From contig JAKSZP010015902.1 of assembly GCA_022478985.1 (NCBI GenBank), positions 108,106-172,105 of the forward strand: a stretch of 64,000 nt of DNA. Direction: 5' to 3'. The position numbers and the translations under genes were made by a program. A model generated the notes under the pieces. It was not told the origin of the DNA. It saw only the letters and a list, made by a program, of their open reading frames with translations, and made no database searches. Shown here piece after piece: positions 10,641-22,757 of this stretch (positions are counted from its first letter, which is position 1; each line of letters opens with the position of its first letter). The stretch comes from Massospora cicadina. Its lineage: Eukaryota > Entomophthoromycota > Entomophthoromycetes > Entomophthorales > Entomophthoraceae.

Positions 10641-11045
10641 TTCTTTTTTGCCGGGGTTTGAGTCACAATTTGTGCAGCTTCAACAAATGCTTTACCCATT
10701 CAAAATTTGTTGTGATTTAAAATCAAAAAGTTTTAAAACTTTTTCTCTCTTGTTGCAAACCATTATGAAAAATATTCAATTCAAGCTTAGGTAAGTTTAT
10801 GATCTCGTTGAGGAGATTAGTGTGCACCCAATGTTAGGAAGCATTTGGTCAAACAAAGTTAAGGGCACAGGTGCATGCCCCACATCAACCAATTTTCATA
10901 ATTGCCCCAACAAAACTGGCGGCATAAATAATAATTAATATTAAAAAACTGGCGGTTACCATTTCCTTGGAAATTTTGGCCTGGCAAGCGCGCTTATACC
11001 AGTTCATCAATAAGCCGCACTTCCAAACCTTATGATCTGTGGAAC

Positions 11046-12243
11046 ATGGGGTGCGTGTTTTCCTGGATATTCAACAAGCGGCGCTTTAGAAGTTTTGTGG
11101 AGATGTACACACACATTTCCCGAATGCAGTGTATGTCACACCTCACTCCATGCATTGTGGTTGGCTGGATCTTGGTTTTGAGAACAAAACTGCGGCGGAT
11201 GAAAATGCACATGTGCAATTAGTTGTGGACCTCCTGGATGGTCAACGTATGGTCAAAACAAAATGCACCCGCTGGACTAAATTGAACCAAATTTTTGTAG
11301 CTTTTGACTTTCTCCTTACTACAGTCAAGCGCACTGTGCTGGAGCACCACCTGAATGCTGGGCTCGCCAAATATGGGGAAATCCAATTCTTCAAGATGAA
11401 GCACTTTACACTCATGCCAAACCTTTGCACGGGCAAAGTAATTGCTGTTCTCACCCCATCCATGGGGGTAGTGGAAGATATGACCCAAATCCTCACATTG
11501 CTTTTGTGGAAATTGATGGGCAAGAATTCCGCCCATTCCAGGTCACTGTGGATAGCGCGCCTCCTATCTGTACCTTCTGTTGCGCTTTTGGCCACAAGGC
11601 CCATACCTGCTCCACCAAGGAGGAGATTACTCAAACCAAATAATCCTGGAAGCAATGTGTGGTGAAGATGCCCACTATGAACTGGCAGTAGACACCAACG
11701 CAGCCTTCCCGTGGGGAGCGCCATGGTGCTACATTCAAGTAAAACATGCGTCCCCTCAGGAACGTAAGAAGGACAAGAAGGCCTACAAGGCGGCGGCCAA
11801 AGAGGCGGCCAAGACTGCATCCATGATCTTACCAGCCCAGCTTCAGGAGGACATCGAGACATTCATGGTGGAAGTGGTCCACGAATCCCTCCACCAATCA
11901 GATTAAGCCACCTAAGCTGATTGGGCCACCCAAGCTGAAGACCCAATGGGTGAGTCAGTTTCACCTGACTAATGCTACCAAGCATCAATTGGGACCAAGT
12001 CGCTCAACAATATTCCTGCCAAAATTCCACCTTCATGTGATGGTGCACCGCAAGTGCACACAACACCAAAAATTTGTCCCACATTGGGGAAAAAGCAGAA
12101 GGCAAAAAGCTAACGCAAACCTCACAGCTAAAGATTCCCATACTGAACCATACTCCATAGCACAAAATACCCATGCTGCCAAACAGCGACATGCTGAGAA
12201 CAAGAAGGTTGAAGGGCATGGGTGCCCTTCCCCTCACACCTAA
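11046..12243 (+). pseudogene. LINE-A2 ORF1 (gag-like, CCHC zinc knuckle)
   Basis: The best block starts VYVTPHSMHCGWLDLGFENK near 11128 and continues through MVKTKCTRWTKLNQIFVAFDF and EHHLNAGLAKYGEIQFFKMK, which align with B-family ORF1 (TRWNKAKTLFISFD, EELHKGLVAYGEIQ). A frame change near 11470 leads into PNPHIAFVEIDGQEFRPF and the knuckle CTFCCAFGHKAHTC (near 11570-11610), then a Lys/Ala-rich stretch and EGHGCPSPHT before TAA at 12241-12243. A TAG just before KFCGDVHTHFPNAVYV (near 11089) is present at the same place in A3. The ORF2 ATG position lies 6 nt after the TAA in the same frame. Confidence 0.8.
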
Positions 12244-12249
12244 GGTGCG

Positions 12250-15200
12250 ATGTGAGGAACCTTTACTTTGGGGATGTTGAACATTGCTGGACTCAAGGAC
12301 TCGCCATCCCAGGCTAGGAAACTGAGTTTTTTAAAAAATAATTTACCCGTGGACATCCTGGCCATTCAGAAAACCCATTGTCCGCGGGGTGCAGAGGAAG
12401 CATGGGCAACCATGCTCCTCCCTTCCCTTTCCTTTTGGTCTAAGCACTGTGGTGTGCTTGTTTGAATGAACCATAGTTTTTTATTTTTTTTTTTGTCAAA
12501 ATTGTACCTCAAATGGCCGCGTCCTTGTAGTCACCTTTTTGTGGGATGACGAAGAACACGCTGTCATTAACATTTACACCCCAACCTGTGCACAAGATCA
12601 GTTGGAATTCTTCTTGGCCATCAATTCCCTTCTGCTACCCCCTGACCCATTTGTTGTTGGCGACATGAATTGCTGGACAAACCTATCCACAGACTTCTGG
12701 CCCTCGTAGCCTACACCCCCACAGAGGCACGTTGAACTTCACGTTCTAAAAGCCACTGAAGGGTTGTTTGATACTCTGCCACAACATGCACCGCTACTCA
12801 CTAACATGTCTCGCCCCCATGTGCCCAATGGCCAGCTAAGGTCCATGACCCAAATTGGCCTTTTTCTCACACTGTTGAAATTTCAATCCCAAAATTACCA
12901 CTTTACCATGATGAAAATCAATTTGTCTGACCACAGAATGGTATCAGTTTCCTTCCATTTGTCCAATCCAGCGGCCCAGGCGCTGAAGTTGTGCAAACTC
13001 TGCCCCACCAAGATCACGTCGCCAAGGTTTTTCTTGTGGGTAAAAACCAAGACCTCTGCTCCAGAGTTTACCACACCTTTATGTGCAGACCCACTTTCCA
13101 CCTGTCAACCTTCAAAGCAAACACAATCCGCCAGGCTTGCCACCTCTCCTCACGTCACTCGTGGGCTGCCTCAGAAGTCATTTTGGGCATGCTGGCCAAA
13201 GTGGACCACCTGGAGTCTAACGTCCCCACTGCAGGCTACAGCCCTGCTTGGGGTCGCAAGTGGGCGGAAGTGTCCACTCACCTCAACACACTGGTAAGAC
13301 AACACAATCATTGGGTTTGTGTTCAGTATAAAGCAAAGCATATCACAGCAGGTGATACGTGTTCTGCTTACTTTTTCAAAAATTCTTTGCACCGCGCCAG
13401 AGTTAGGCCTGCACACAGGTGCGAAGGCCAGACCAGTCCGTCATATATACTCCAGCTGAAGTGGCAATTAAAGTACAAAATTTAGTCTAATTTATATCAA
13501 TCCGCTTCAGTTCTGCCAGCTGAAGTGGACAATTTTCTCAAAAGTGCACATATCTGCACCATTTTCTGCTTTCCAGAGTTGATTCATACGATTACTTGGG
13601 ATCAACTCTGGTCTGCCATTCGCGGTGCACCGCATAGAAAATGCCCAGGCCCAGATGGCATCCATTATGAGTTCTATAAGAAGTATTTTAAAGATTTTTC
13701 CTCCTTGCTGTTGGCCTCTATGAACCAATGCCTTATGGAAACGCACCTCCTTCCTGGAGGGCAATAGCCTTCACAATACCGTTGTACAAGAAAGGGGATA
13801 AGCTGGACTTGGCCAACTGGAGCCCCAATTCACTCCCAAACACAGAAACAAAATTTTTACTAAAATCATGGCAAACTGCCTAGGGGTAGTTGCCTCTGCT
13901 CTCATTTCCCCTGAACAATTTGGTTTAATTCCAAAAAGGTCGATTTGGGACAACATTCAAACCCTAGCCAACGTCTTTCATTCCACGGCTTCTGAAACAC
14001 TTGTTTTTTGGAACAATAGAAGGCCTATGATATGGTCAAATGGGATTACCTCAGAGCCTGCCTCTACAATTTCACACCTCCCTTATTGCTTTATTAATTG
14101 GGTGATGTTGCTCACGGGATCCGCCACAATGGCTGTGCGTGGCACTGGCTTCCTCACGGATGTAGTCCACCCTCAAAGGGGCCTACGCCAAGGGGACCCT
14201 CTTAGCCCACTCCTGTATACCTTCAGACCTGACCCACTTCTTTGAAATGTGAACGCCTACCTTATTGGAGTCCATGTGCAAGGACAAGCACCAGTCAAGA
14301 TGTTGGTGTTTGCTGATGATTGTGTGGTTGGGGTGTCTAACAATCATGATGCATGAGCGCTTTAAGCTACTATCCAGGTTTACTCCAGGGTAAATAATGC
14401 TGCACTTAACGCCTTCAAAACCAAAATTGTTCTCTTTGGTCGGTATCAAGCCCGCTGGGCCCCAGCGCCCTGTTTTCTTCCTGCTTCATCAGCTTGCTCA
14501 CGGGATCGCTTGCCCTGCCCACCCCACACTGCCCGCTTGTGCTCCCCTTTGTGCCAAGCCCCACAGTTAGCCCATTCCGCCATTTGGTGGTGTGGCTGGA
14601 GGCGGGAGGGTACGCCTCAATGGTGATGGAAAACCATATCCTAGACAATGTTACAAAATGCATAGCTTCCCTCAAAGCCCGCCAGACCTCCCTTACAGGC
14701 CGGGTAGAGTTCGCCAACTCTATGCTCCTCTCTAAGTTTGGTTTGGGGCCCACTAAATCACTTTTTTCCCTTCTTCCTTCAAGTCAATATATGCCCTTCT
14801 GCAAGGGTGGCTTTGGTTAGGTCACCCACCGCCGGTGCTCCTGGATGTCATGTTTGGCCCTCGCCATAGTGGTGGTATGGGCCTGCTCAACTTTAATGCC
14901 CATGCTGCCTAAATACCTGGCACCTGGATCGCTACTGTCACCATCCTTATGATCTCAGCACAGCACTGGTCCCGCATGGCCCTCTCTAACTTCTCCCGCG
15001 CCCTGGGCCTCAGCAATCCTACCCACCCCCACTCTCTACTAAAATATCTCGCCTCACATCCTTCTGCTGCGGGCCCACATGGGACGTCACCCCGATTCAA
15101 CAGGATCCTCCTCTCCATGTGGAGCACTGAGTGGAGAATTAGCTCTGTGGGCACACCTCCCAGAGGGGACACCCTACTCTCAGTTCACCCAGAAAGTACA

Positions 15201-15929
15201 AGGACTACCCATTATGAACGGAGCGATACATATGAGGTTCCTTACCATAGCCAGGATGGACTACCTGGACATGGTGGACATCCCCTACAACCTAGATACC
15301 AGAAAGCCATATGGAAGTACGCCCATCACCATCTTCTGCAGCCACATATTTGTTTCCATGTGTGGCGCTGCTGTAAATGAGTATACCATACTTCGTGAAC
15401 TCTAACGCTTTGCACTCATCTTGTGTCATGTGTGGCCAGTATGGTATCTTGGTTCACCGCCTGGAAGAGTGCCCTCCCTCAAAAGCGATATGGCGTGAGG
15501 TACGCTATCATTCACCAGGATCAGGCACATCCCTTCAGACTGTCTAAGGACATCTTCGCCTTGTCCACGGTTTCCCCTCTACCACCTTCCCTCCATGCCT
15601 TAGTAGTTGCAATCGCTATGTGGACTATCCATACAGTTGTCTTAGATACTATCTCAGGCTCCACTACCAACCTCCAGGAAGCTGTACGCCAATTCCAGTC
15701 GCACCTTGTGGACCACTTTTAAGCGTGGATGTTTAGGTACCTCCCACCCCATTGCCGCCAGATGGTCTCATTCTGGTTCCCGGTTTGGTTCATTGCTTCA
15801 GAATATTTCCTACATAAGTTTTCAATAGTGGCGCAAGCCCCTACACACGTTACCCCCTTCCTTCTCTTGGCGTTCCCGCTGGCAACAGGAGATAGCGTTT
15901 GCATCTCTGGGGTGCCATTCTCTCACTGA
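12250..15929 (+). pseudogene. LINE-A2 ORF2: endonuclease, reverse transcriptase, C-terminal finger
   Basis: The start ATG (12250) is followed directly by TGA, a likely mutation, and the frame then gives GTFTLGMLNIAGLKDSPSQ. Endonuclease landmarks are DILAIQKTHCPRGAEEAW (12353-12405) and VVGDMNCWTN (12655; GDMN for the usual GDFN). The linker has GRKWAEVSTHLNTLVRQHN (13250). The RT spans about 13580-14460: GPDGIHYEFYKKYFKDFS, LISPEQFGLIPKRSIWDNIQ, DVVHPQRGLRQGDPLSPLLY (14165-14215) and LVFADDCVVG (14308), with FADD intact. A C-terminal SCVMCGQYGILVHRLEECP finger is near 15420-15475. Frame changes between blocks make it a pseudogene. Confidence 0.85.
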
Positions 15930-16032
15930 AGTTCATTTTGTTGTTTAGTGTCTTATTGGAAATGTCCATCCCCTGGTCAGCCTTCCCTTTTTAAAATTAG
16001 AATTAAGTACACCAAAAACATTTTGGGCAATT

Positions 16033-16320
16033 GTGAACAGCGGGGCGCCCATTATCATAGTTTCTTACATGATTAATGAAGAAATTAAAAGCAAAACCTG
16101 ATACTACCCATTGCAAAGAATATGGGACTGCAGGGCTTAACTCCATGACCTCCCTAGGAGCATATAGCTTCTTGCTGCTGAGGTTTGGTACAAGAGTGTT
16201 TATTCTCCAGCCAAAGTTTACCTCATTACAATTAAATCTACTGACTGGAACCTCTTTTATGAGAAATTATGTGCTTAAAGTCAACCATAACTGTTACTTG
16301 GTGTATTGGGGACAATAATT
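16033..16320 (+). pseudogene. Gypsy protease remnant, probable part of split element H
   Basis: VNSGAPIIIVSYMINEEIKSK (from about 16033) aligns with LDTGSPINVISSKLIKKNK of Gypsy E, with Asn for the catalytic Asp. EYGTAGLNSMTSLGAYSFLLLRFGTR then matches KYGTAGPTGTRSTGAYSSLPLRFGKF of E. This places it in the E/H type rather than the chromovirus type. Its strand and position make it the likely upstream part of the RT/RNase H at 25150-26192 and integrase at 38220-39240. The joins are inferred, not shown. Confidence 0.6.
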
Positions 16321-18520
16321 TCCACTGTAAAATATTAAGTTACCCCGTATACTTGAATGTTTCCTGGTGAGGGGCAGTTAGCAAGCATTTTGATAAGACA
16401 AAAGACGTTGAATTTCAGAAGCCTAATTAAACTACAATGCGTAGCCCATACAACAATTTTGATCCTGCTGAGTTATGGCAAGATATCACGTAATTTCTTC
16501 AGGTTTGCACCGTATATTAGTTGACAATATGTATACAGTGCCCCACTGCTTCCAGAGACAGCAGAGGCTGAATCTAAATTACAGCTTGAGCTAACGTCTC
16601 CTACTTCCTTGATTTGTAAATTTTGATTTGAGCGAGAAAATTATTCCCACTAAATATGTAAAAGCAGGCGATGATCTCTAAACCTGCCTCAGCATATTTT
16701 GAGTCTAAGGGGATTTAACTCCGCGCAGGACAAATTGTAATTAAACTGGGACATAAAGCCCTTGTCAGAATGAGTATTACTTTACAATTTCTAATGGGTT
16801 GTATGGTATACTCCTTTTGCCAATCCGCCAAAACAGAATCTCATTGCCGCCTCTTGTGCTGATTATTTCACCAGGGAGAAATAAAATGTTTTTGGAAACC
16901 ACTTATGCTTACCCAATGCACTTAAAAAAGCATTAAATAATTGCTTATATTTTTGTATTGTCTAGATTAATGGCCTCATCGTCCTAAAAATTTAATTAAC
17001 CCCATTAATTTTTGTGCTTGAATAATTGGCTAAGTGGGGGTGAGGGAAGTGTTACAATTCAGTCTGATCAACCATTCCATTTTATATCTTATTCTTGATT
17101 TACTTAAATATTTACCTTTAGACGAGGGAAGCAATTACTTGGACCTTGACGCCGTAATCAAGCCATTTTATTAATTTGTTCTGGTTTGACTAAAATCCAA
17201 AATTAATCTGCAAAATTAAGGTACAGCAGATTACCTTGATCCTGCGCCCGCGTTTTTATATGTCATAATTAATTGATAGGACTAAATTAATATTGTATGG
17301 CTCTGTCTAATGGCAATCATATCTACCAAGGTTTATAATCTTCCCGCCCCACTAGAAATATCCCACTAAATACTTATTATCAATTTAATAGGCCTTACAG
17401 AATTGTAAACTAAAATTTCATTTTTTATAAAATCTTCTACCTTGCTCTAGCTAGCATAAAAACAATCTCTGATATTTTAATACTCTCAAAATTCTAGGCC
17501 AGTGAATTTTACCATTTTCCACAATAAATATGCATTGCCTGGTATTCTCCAGTATATTTTTAATGAGGGGTTGTAATGTCAAGGGGATTTTTTTTTCATC
17601 TATGTGACTTCAGCTGCTAAAATAAAAACCTTTGACAATAAATTATTTACCTTCTTATTTTAAAGTTACTGTCTTCATACAGATCTCTTTAGTTTTTTGA
17701 AAAGTAACTGACCTGTGCAGCTGTACATCAACACCCAAGGTCTAGCTACAACATGGAGGTTTCTGATATTTCTTAAAATATAAACTAAGATTTCTGATCT
17801 TTTCTATTTAGTGCTCTGCAGATTTGGCAACTAAGTTGTGCTTTGGAGATGTTCATTGGTAGCATAAAACAGGAACGGCTTCAGCTACCCATCTCTCATT
17901 CAGGGTATGCCTAATTTAGAGATCTTGGTAAGGGACAGGCCTTGGGGTGTAACCAATTTAAGTCCTCAAAGGATGCATGACCAAGTACATATAGATAGCT
18001 AGAGACAAGGCCTTACAATTTTGTCAAACTTGGAACCTGTTGTTAAACTTAGGTTTATCTTTCCCAAACATATAAATTAGTCTTATTAGTTAACTTATTC
18101 TCCTACCTCACTCATATTATGTAACATTAAATTATTGCTTTTTTGAATATCTTACCAGATGATGAAGTGCAAAGCTAACATAAATTTGGGAATTTAGATT
18201 ATTTGAGCTTGTAGGCGAGGATTTCAGATTGAGTTGCTCACAGATAACTCTTAAAAACTTTCAAGTTTTATGAGAACAACATAATAGGAATTAGCTTCAT
18301 ATGAGAGATATAAGGTGATACTTTTAGAGATAACTTTGACCTGTAAGTTCACAAGATATGAGAACTATATTCTACTTTAAACCAGCCACCCAAATTCTTG
18401 CAACATATTAGTCAACCAAAAATGGCTGATGATGAGGGCATTAAAAAAATAAACCAGTTTATACATCTGGGGATCTTAGTGCTCTTCAACAGATCTTGGG
18501 CCTCACCATGTCATAGAAAC
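16321..18520. other. AT-rich interval with no recognisable gene
   Basis: About 2.2 kb with stops in all frames and no motif I can name. If the H reconstruction is right, part of it corresponds to decayed sequence between protease and RT, but 2.2 kb is longer than the roughly 0.7 kb seen in Gypsy E, so an unrecognised insertion may also be present. Confidence 0.5.
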
Positions 18521-19292
18521 TGTAGTGCAGGAGGTCGCTGAGTGAAAAGACCCAGGCCAAAAGTTGGTCAACAAAGCCAAGTGACCCAACAAAACAAAGA
18601 GACGTCCTAAACGGTCAGTAATGTGTTTCCATATTAATTTGTAGAGCAAAACGTACACCAAACTGGCCAAAACCATCAGGGACAAGAGGCCCTGGGAACT
18701 GGGAAGGGTTGCAAAAAATCTATGGCAATGGGCAAAAAATAAGAGAGGTGCAGCCGGTGGAATAGGTGGAGGGATAACGTACAGCAGTAGGGGTGAACCA
18801 GAGCGGAAAATGGACTCCAGCCATTGCAGAACTTCAAAGCGGTGTATTTTTACTGAAAATAGCCAAAATGGAGGAAATGTGTCCTAAAATCCTAAGCTTT
18901 ATTAAAACGATCATAATATCTGAGAAAAGCAAAGCCTTTCTCATATTAGGAATTAATAATAGGAGGTTGATTCAAAAATATTTCTAATGATTACTAAAAT
19001 ATGATATGAGCTACAAATATGTCATTCCTCAAAAAATCATTTCTTTGTATACAGCCAATTTTGTAACCTCATATCCTGTAATTTTCTGGGTGTTAAGTTT
19101 GATCCAGCCTGTTTTCACCTCAGATAAGCCGTTTTCCTCAGCCCTGGGTGGCAAAACCAAAACCCGTTTTTTGTCAATGACCTTAGAAAAGTCATCAGTG
19201 ACCCTTAGGGGTTCTGTTCTCTTTCCCAAGGGCTTGTTGGACTTAACCTTAAAGGGACATTAATTCCAGGAAATATGTCACTAGCTGTGAGA
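18521..19292 (-). repeat. C1 3' LTR
   Basis: It aligns along its whole length with 24286-25069, starting TGTAGTGCAGGAGGTCGCTGAG and ending ACTAGCTGTGA(GA) on the plus strand. The two LTRs differ by many substitutions and small indels, so the insertion is not recent. Confidence 0.8.
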
Positions 19293-19379
19293 TCACCCTC
19301 CACTCTTGGATGGGGTTCTATACCACCTGAGGGGACATTGGCCAAGGCGAAGTTCTTGTGGGGAGTAGGTAGCTTCATG

Positions 19380-20805
19380 GCAGCTAAAGAGGCTAGGGTG
19401 GCATGTTCTGCGGCATCTGGGAATCTAAAGTAGAAGTCATGAATTAGGTCCTGAGCATTGGTCATGTCCCAATAAGATATCCAGTTTTTCTCTTTCTCAT
19501 CATATCATTTCCAGGACACCAAGTATTTCAGGCAGCATCGGGATATGCGAGAAGCAAGAATGGCATCAATTTAATATTGGATTTCACCATCCACTATGAC
19601 AGGATCTGGGAGAGGTGGCATGGGACCATTGAAGGGGGTCAGGAGGCATTCATGTAAGGTGATAAACACTTTGATTGATAAGGGTAAGTCAACTTGATAA
19701 GCTGATGGGCCAACTTCCTTGATGATCTTGTATGGTCCAACACGCTTGGGACCTAACTTGCAACAGGGTTGCTTCAGGTGGATATTATTGGCGTTGACCA
19801 TTACCAAGTCATCAGGCTTATACTCAGGTCTACCACGGCGCTTTTGATCAGCATATGCTTTGTAGATCCTCACAGCATCAATGGGATGGTCCTTAACTGC
19901 CTGATGTATGTCCCTGAGCTCTTTAGCGCGCTTATTAGGTAGAAACGACGGTGGACTCAATCTGCAGACTTAGGTTGAGGCTGAGGTTGTAACCATAGTT
20001 CGCAAAGAAGGGGAAGTGCTTGTAGAGGCATGGGTAAGGTTATTATAAGTGAATTGCGCCAGTGAGAGGTGAGAGGATTAATTGTTTTGTTCAGCATTGG
20101 AATAACTATGCAAGCTTTGCTATAAACCTTGGTTCACCCTCTCCGTCTGTCCACCTGACTGGGTGCGGAAGGCTGTGGAGCGGCAGGGGCGGATGCTGAG
20201 GATGGAAAGAAGGGCTTCCTAGAACTAAGCGGTGAATTGTGGGCCCCAATCTCTAATAGTTTCCTGGGAAGACCATGTAAGCAAAAGATGTGATCTACAA
20301 AGAGGCGGGCTGTCTCAACTGAAGTAATGGTGGTGTTGCAGGGGATGAAGTGGGCCATCTTTGTGAAACGGTCCACCACAATCATTACTGCATCTCAACC
20401 CTTGGACAAGGGAAGTTCCACAATAAAATTGACAGACATTGATGTCCAAGGGCCCTCAGCAGCTTGGAGGGGAACAAGCAATCCAGCACTCTTAAAATAG
20501 CTCAGCTTCAACCAGTTACACGTCAATCGGGACTTTGCGAATTTTGCCACATCTGTGGCAATACCCTTCCAACTGTAGGAGCGGCGGACCAGCGCAAGTG
20601 TCTTGTCATTGCCAGGGTGGCCAACAGTTGGAGGGTTGTGAGCTTCATGGATCACTTCCTCATACAGGGGTCCAGGCTGTACCCACCACTTGCCTTGATG
20701 GAGGGTGACACCATCCAGCAACTGATAGCTTTTATCTAGGGGTTTGCCATTTCTATGGCAGGCCTGCTTAATCTTATCATAGTCAGCTGACTTGGGTTGG
20801 AACAA
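19380..20805 (-). pseudogene. C1 integrase with C-terminal chromodomain
   Basis: Integrase joins element cDNA to the host genome; a chromodomain can steer it to methylated histone H3. The zinc-binding part (about 20805-20480) has HEAHNPPTVGHPGNDKTL but RLTC where CxxC is expected, so one Cys is lost. The core begins with MSVNFIVELPLSKG and MIVVDRFTKMAHFIPCNT (20385), where VVDRFTKM carries the first catalytic Asp. The GPY/F-like region is KRVGPYKIIKEVGPSAYQVDLP (about 19760-19690). The chromodomain (about 19559-19440) reads LKYLVSWK-stop-YDEKEKNWISYWDM; the stop replaces the expected Gly. The C-terminus runs to the 3' LTR. Confidence 0.8.
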
Positions 20806-20829
20806 CCTAACGTGCGCAGGGGTGTCAGC

Positions 20830-22250
20830 ATCCCCTTCTAAATGTTTATCACAAGCAGAGCGGGAGGGGGTTGGACAGTGGGCTCTCCTTCACCTGTTTC
20901 GCCTTAATCAACTCCTGGGTATTGTGGGCATCAACTAGTGCTAAATCTGGGGCGTAGACAGGGTTCAAGAATAGGGCATCTGGTAACATGTTCTGGGTGC
21001 CTTTAATGAAGTCATATTAGAAATCAAACACTGGTAGGATTTCCAATCACCAGGCTAGAAAGGGGATAACTTCTGGGGGCGCAGTAGTACATCAACGCCT
21101 TGTGGTCAGTACGGAAAGTAAATGGCCACTTAGACCCATGCAAATAGTGGCGCCATTGTTGTACTGCCTCAACAACTGCAAGGAGTTCATTATCATAATT
21201 GCGTAGTTAAGCTGCGCCAGGGTCATTTTCTTAGACAAGTAAGCAGCAGACCGTTCCACTCCATTCTCCCCCTATTGCAGAAGAGCAGCTCCCATCTCAG
21301 TTGGAAGCATCAGTGGCAACAATAAAGGGGCGGCTGTGGTCTGCATGTACCAACACCGGGCTGGACAAAAGTATGGACTTGACAGCATGGAACATAGCGA
21401 TGAATTCCTTGGTCCAACTGAAAATCTTCTTACCTGAAGCGGTGTAGAGAGGGGCGGCAACTTCTGAGAGCTGGGGGGTGAACTTCTTGAGGAAGTTATA
21501 TGTGCCAAGGAAGCTGCGTAACTCTGTGAGGGATGAAGGAGTAACTCAATCACGGATGGCTGCTTCCTTATCCAGGACAATCATGTGGCTATGGGAGAAG
21601 ATAATGTTTCCTAAGAACTCAACCTTGAGTTGGAAGAACTCGCACTTTCTAGCCTTAATTGTAAGGTTCGCCTGTGAAAGTCTCTCCATGATAGACACAA
21701 GGTGGCGGGTGTGAGATTCTGCATCCGGGGAGAAAACCAGTATGTCATCCATGTATGCAATCGCGCATGTACCCATAAGGTCTCCTAAGACAGCATCAAT
21801 GAGCCTCTGAAAGCAGTCAGGTGCGTTCTTCAAACCATATGGCATAATCCTGAACTGATAGAGACCTTTCAGAGTAAGGAAAGCGGTCAACCACTCCTAG
21901 CCTTCTTTAATGCATACCTGGTTGAAAACGTTGAGGCAGTCAGCTTGCTGAAAACCCTATCCTTTTCCACATAGCGGGCAATCTGTTGCTCCAGAGGGAG
22001 AGCATGGGGGTCAGGCACTGTCACGTTGTTCATATTGCCATAATCAACGCAGGGATGAAGTGAGCCATCAGACTTTTATAAAAACAGGAGGGAGGAGCAC
22101 ACCGGTGAGGATTTAATAAAAATATGATCCTTAGAGAGCATGTCATCTACCCAAGCGTCCAAGGCAGCTTCCTCCCTCAGGGATAAGGTGTAATCCAGAG
22201 AGGATATCTCGACGAGGCCCACAGTCAACTTAAACTCAAAGTCAAATTTG
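20830..22250 (-). pseudogene. C1 reverse transcriptase and RNase H
   Basis: The RT begins with EEAALDAWVDDMLSK near 22170, continues with SLHPCVDYGNMNNVTVPDPHAL (about 22050) and has its best block at 21890-21546: GLYQFRIMPYGLKNAPDCFQ, then CAIAYMDDILVFSPDAESH with the YMDD catalytic box intact, and ARKCEFFQLKVEFLGNIIFS. The RNase H region (about 21450-21100) keeps SEVAAPLYTASGKKIFSWT, PFIVATDASN and [12 protein letters not shown]. Stops interrupt the frame between these blocks. Confidence 0.85.
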
Positions 22251-22418
22251 GTGTGCTCAGGGAGTGGGCGGGCCTTTATGGGATCACTAGTTCAGCATAT
22301 CCGCGGATGCATCCAGGCAGAGTAAGTGTTGGGGTCAGGGCGTCAGTAGGTTGAATAGAGGATAGGCCCACCTTAGGAGAGGGGCCCCACCTTCTGGTGA
22401 GCACTGTGGCGCTCTCAT

Positions 22419-22757
22419 CTAATCAAGGGATGGTAACCGTGACTCCACTGGGGAATTTTTCATGCATGATAGAGTCCAGGAAGTTAGTGGCGATGTTAAT
22501 CGGCGCCACCAGCCAACCCCTAAAATAAAAGGGTATAGGAGGCTCTTTATTGAGAAAAAGCTCTCAACAAAGTAACCATCACCTGCTATGAAAGGAACAG
22601 GTGTTAACAAATGATAATTTGTAATGGTATGAGATGCACCACCCTTCATAAAAAGATCAACTCCCAGGGGCATCTCCAGGGCCTCTGCCAACTTTTGGCG
22701 GACAAAGTTTTCAGTTGCGCCAGTTTCCACCAAATCAAGTGCTTGAAAGCTCTTCAC
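22419..22757 (-). pseudogene. C1 protease
   Basis: A 112-codon open frame with ALDLVETGATENFVRQKLAE is a retropepsin with Glu in place of the catalytic Asp (V-E-T-G-A-T). The following SIKSLLYPFILGVGWWRR is the segment shared by all chromoviruses in this window. The substitution should abolish proteolysis. Confidence 0.75.

Larger units (their letters stand above)
10739..15996 (+). mobile_element. LINE-A2, full-length non-LTR retrotransposon
   Basis: It runs from a pyrimidine-rich 5' end (CTTTTTCTCTCTTG) through ORF1 and ORF2 to a 3' end with CCCCTGGTCAGCCTTCCC. Length (about 5.25 kb) matches A3 and B2. The 5' leader up to GTAAGTTTATGATCTCGTTGAGG is closely shared with A3 (53940-53994). The usual AAATAAA tail is replaced by TTTTTAAAATTAG. 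TTTTAAAA occurs at 10731-10738 and 15989-15996 and could be a short or eroded target-site duplication, but this is weak in AT-rich sequence. Confidence 0.85.
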
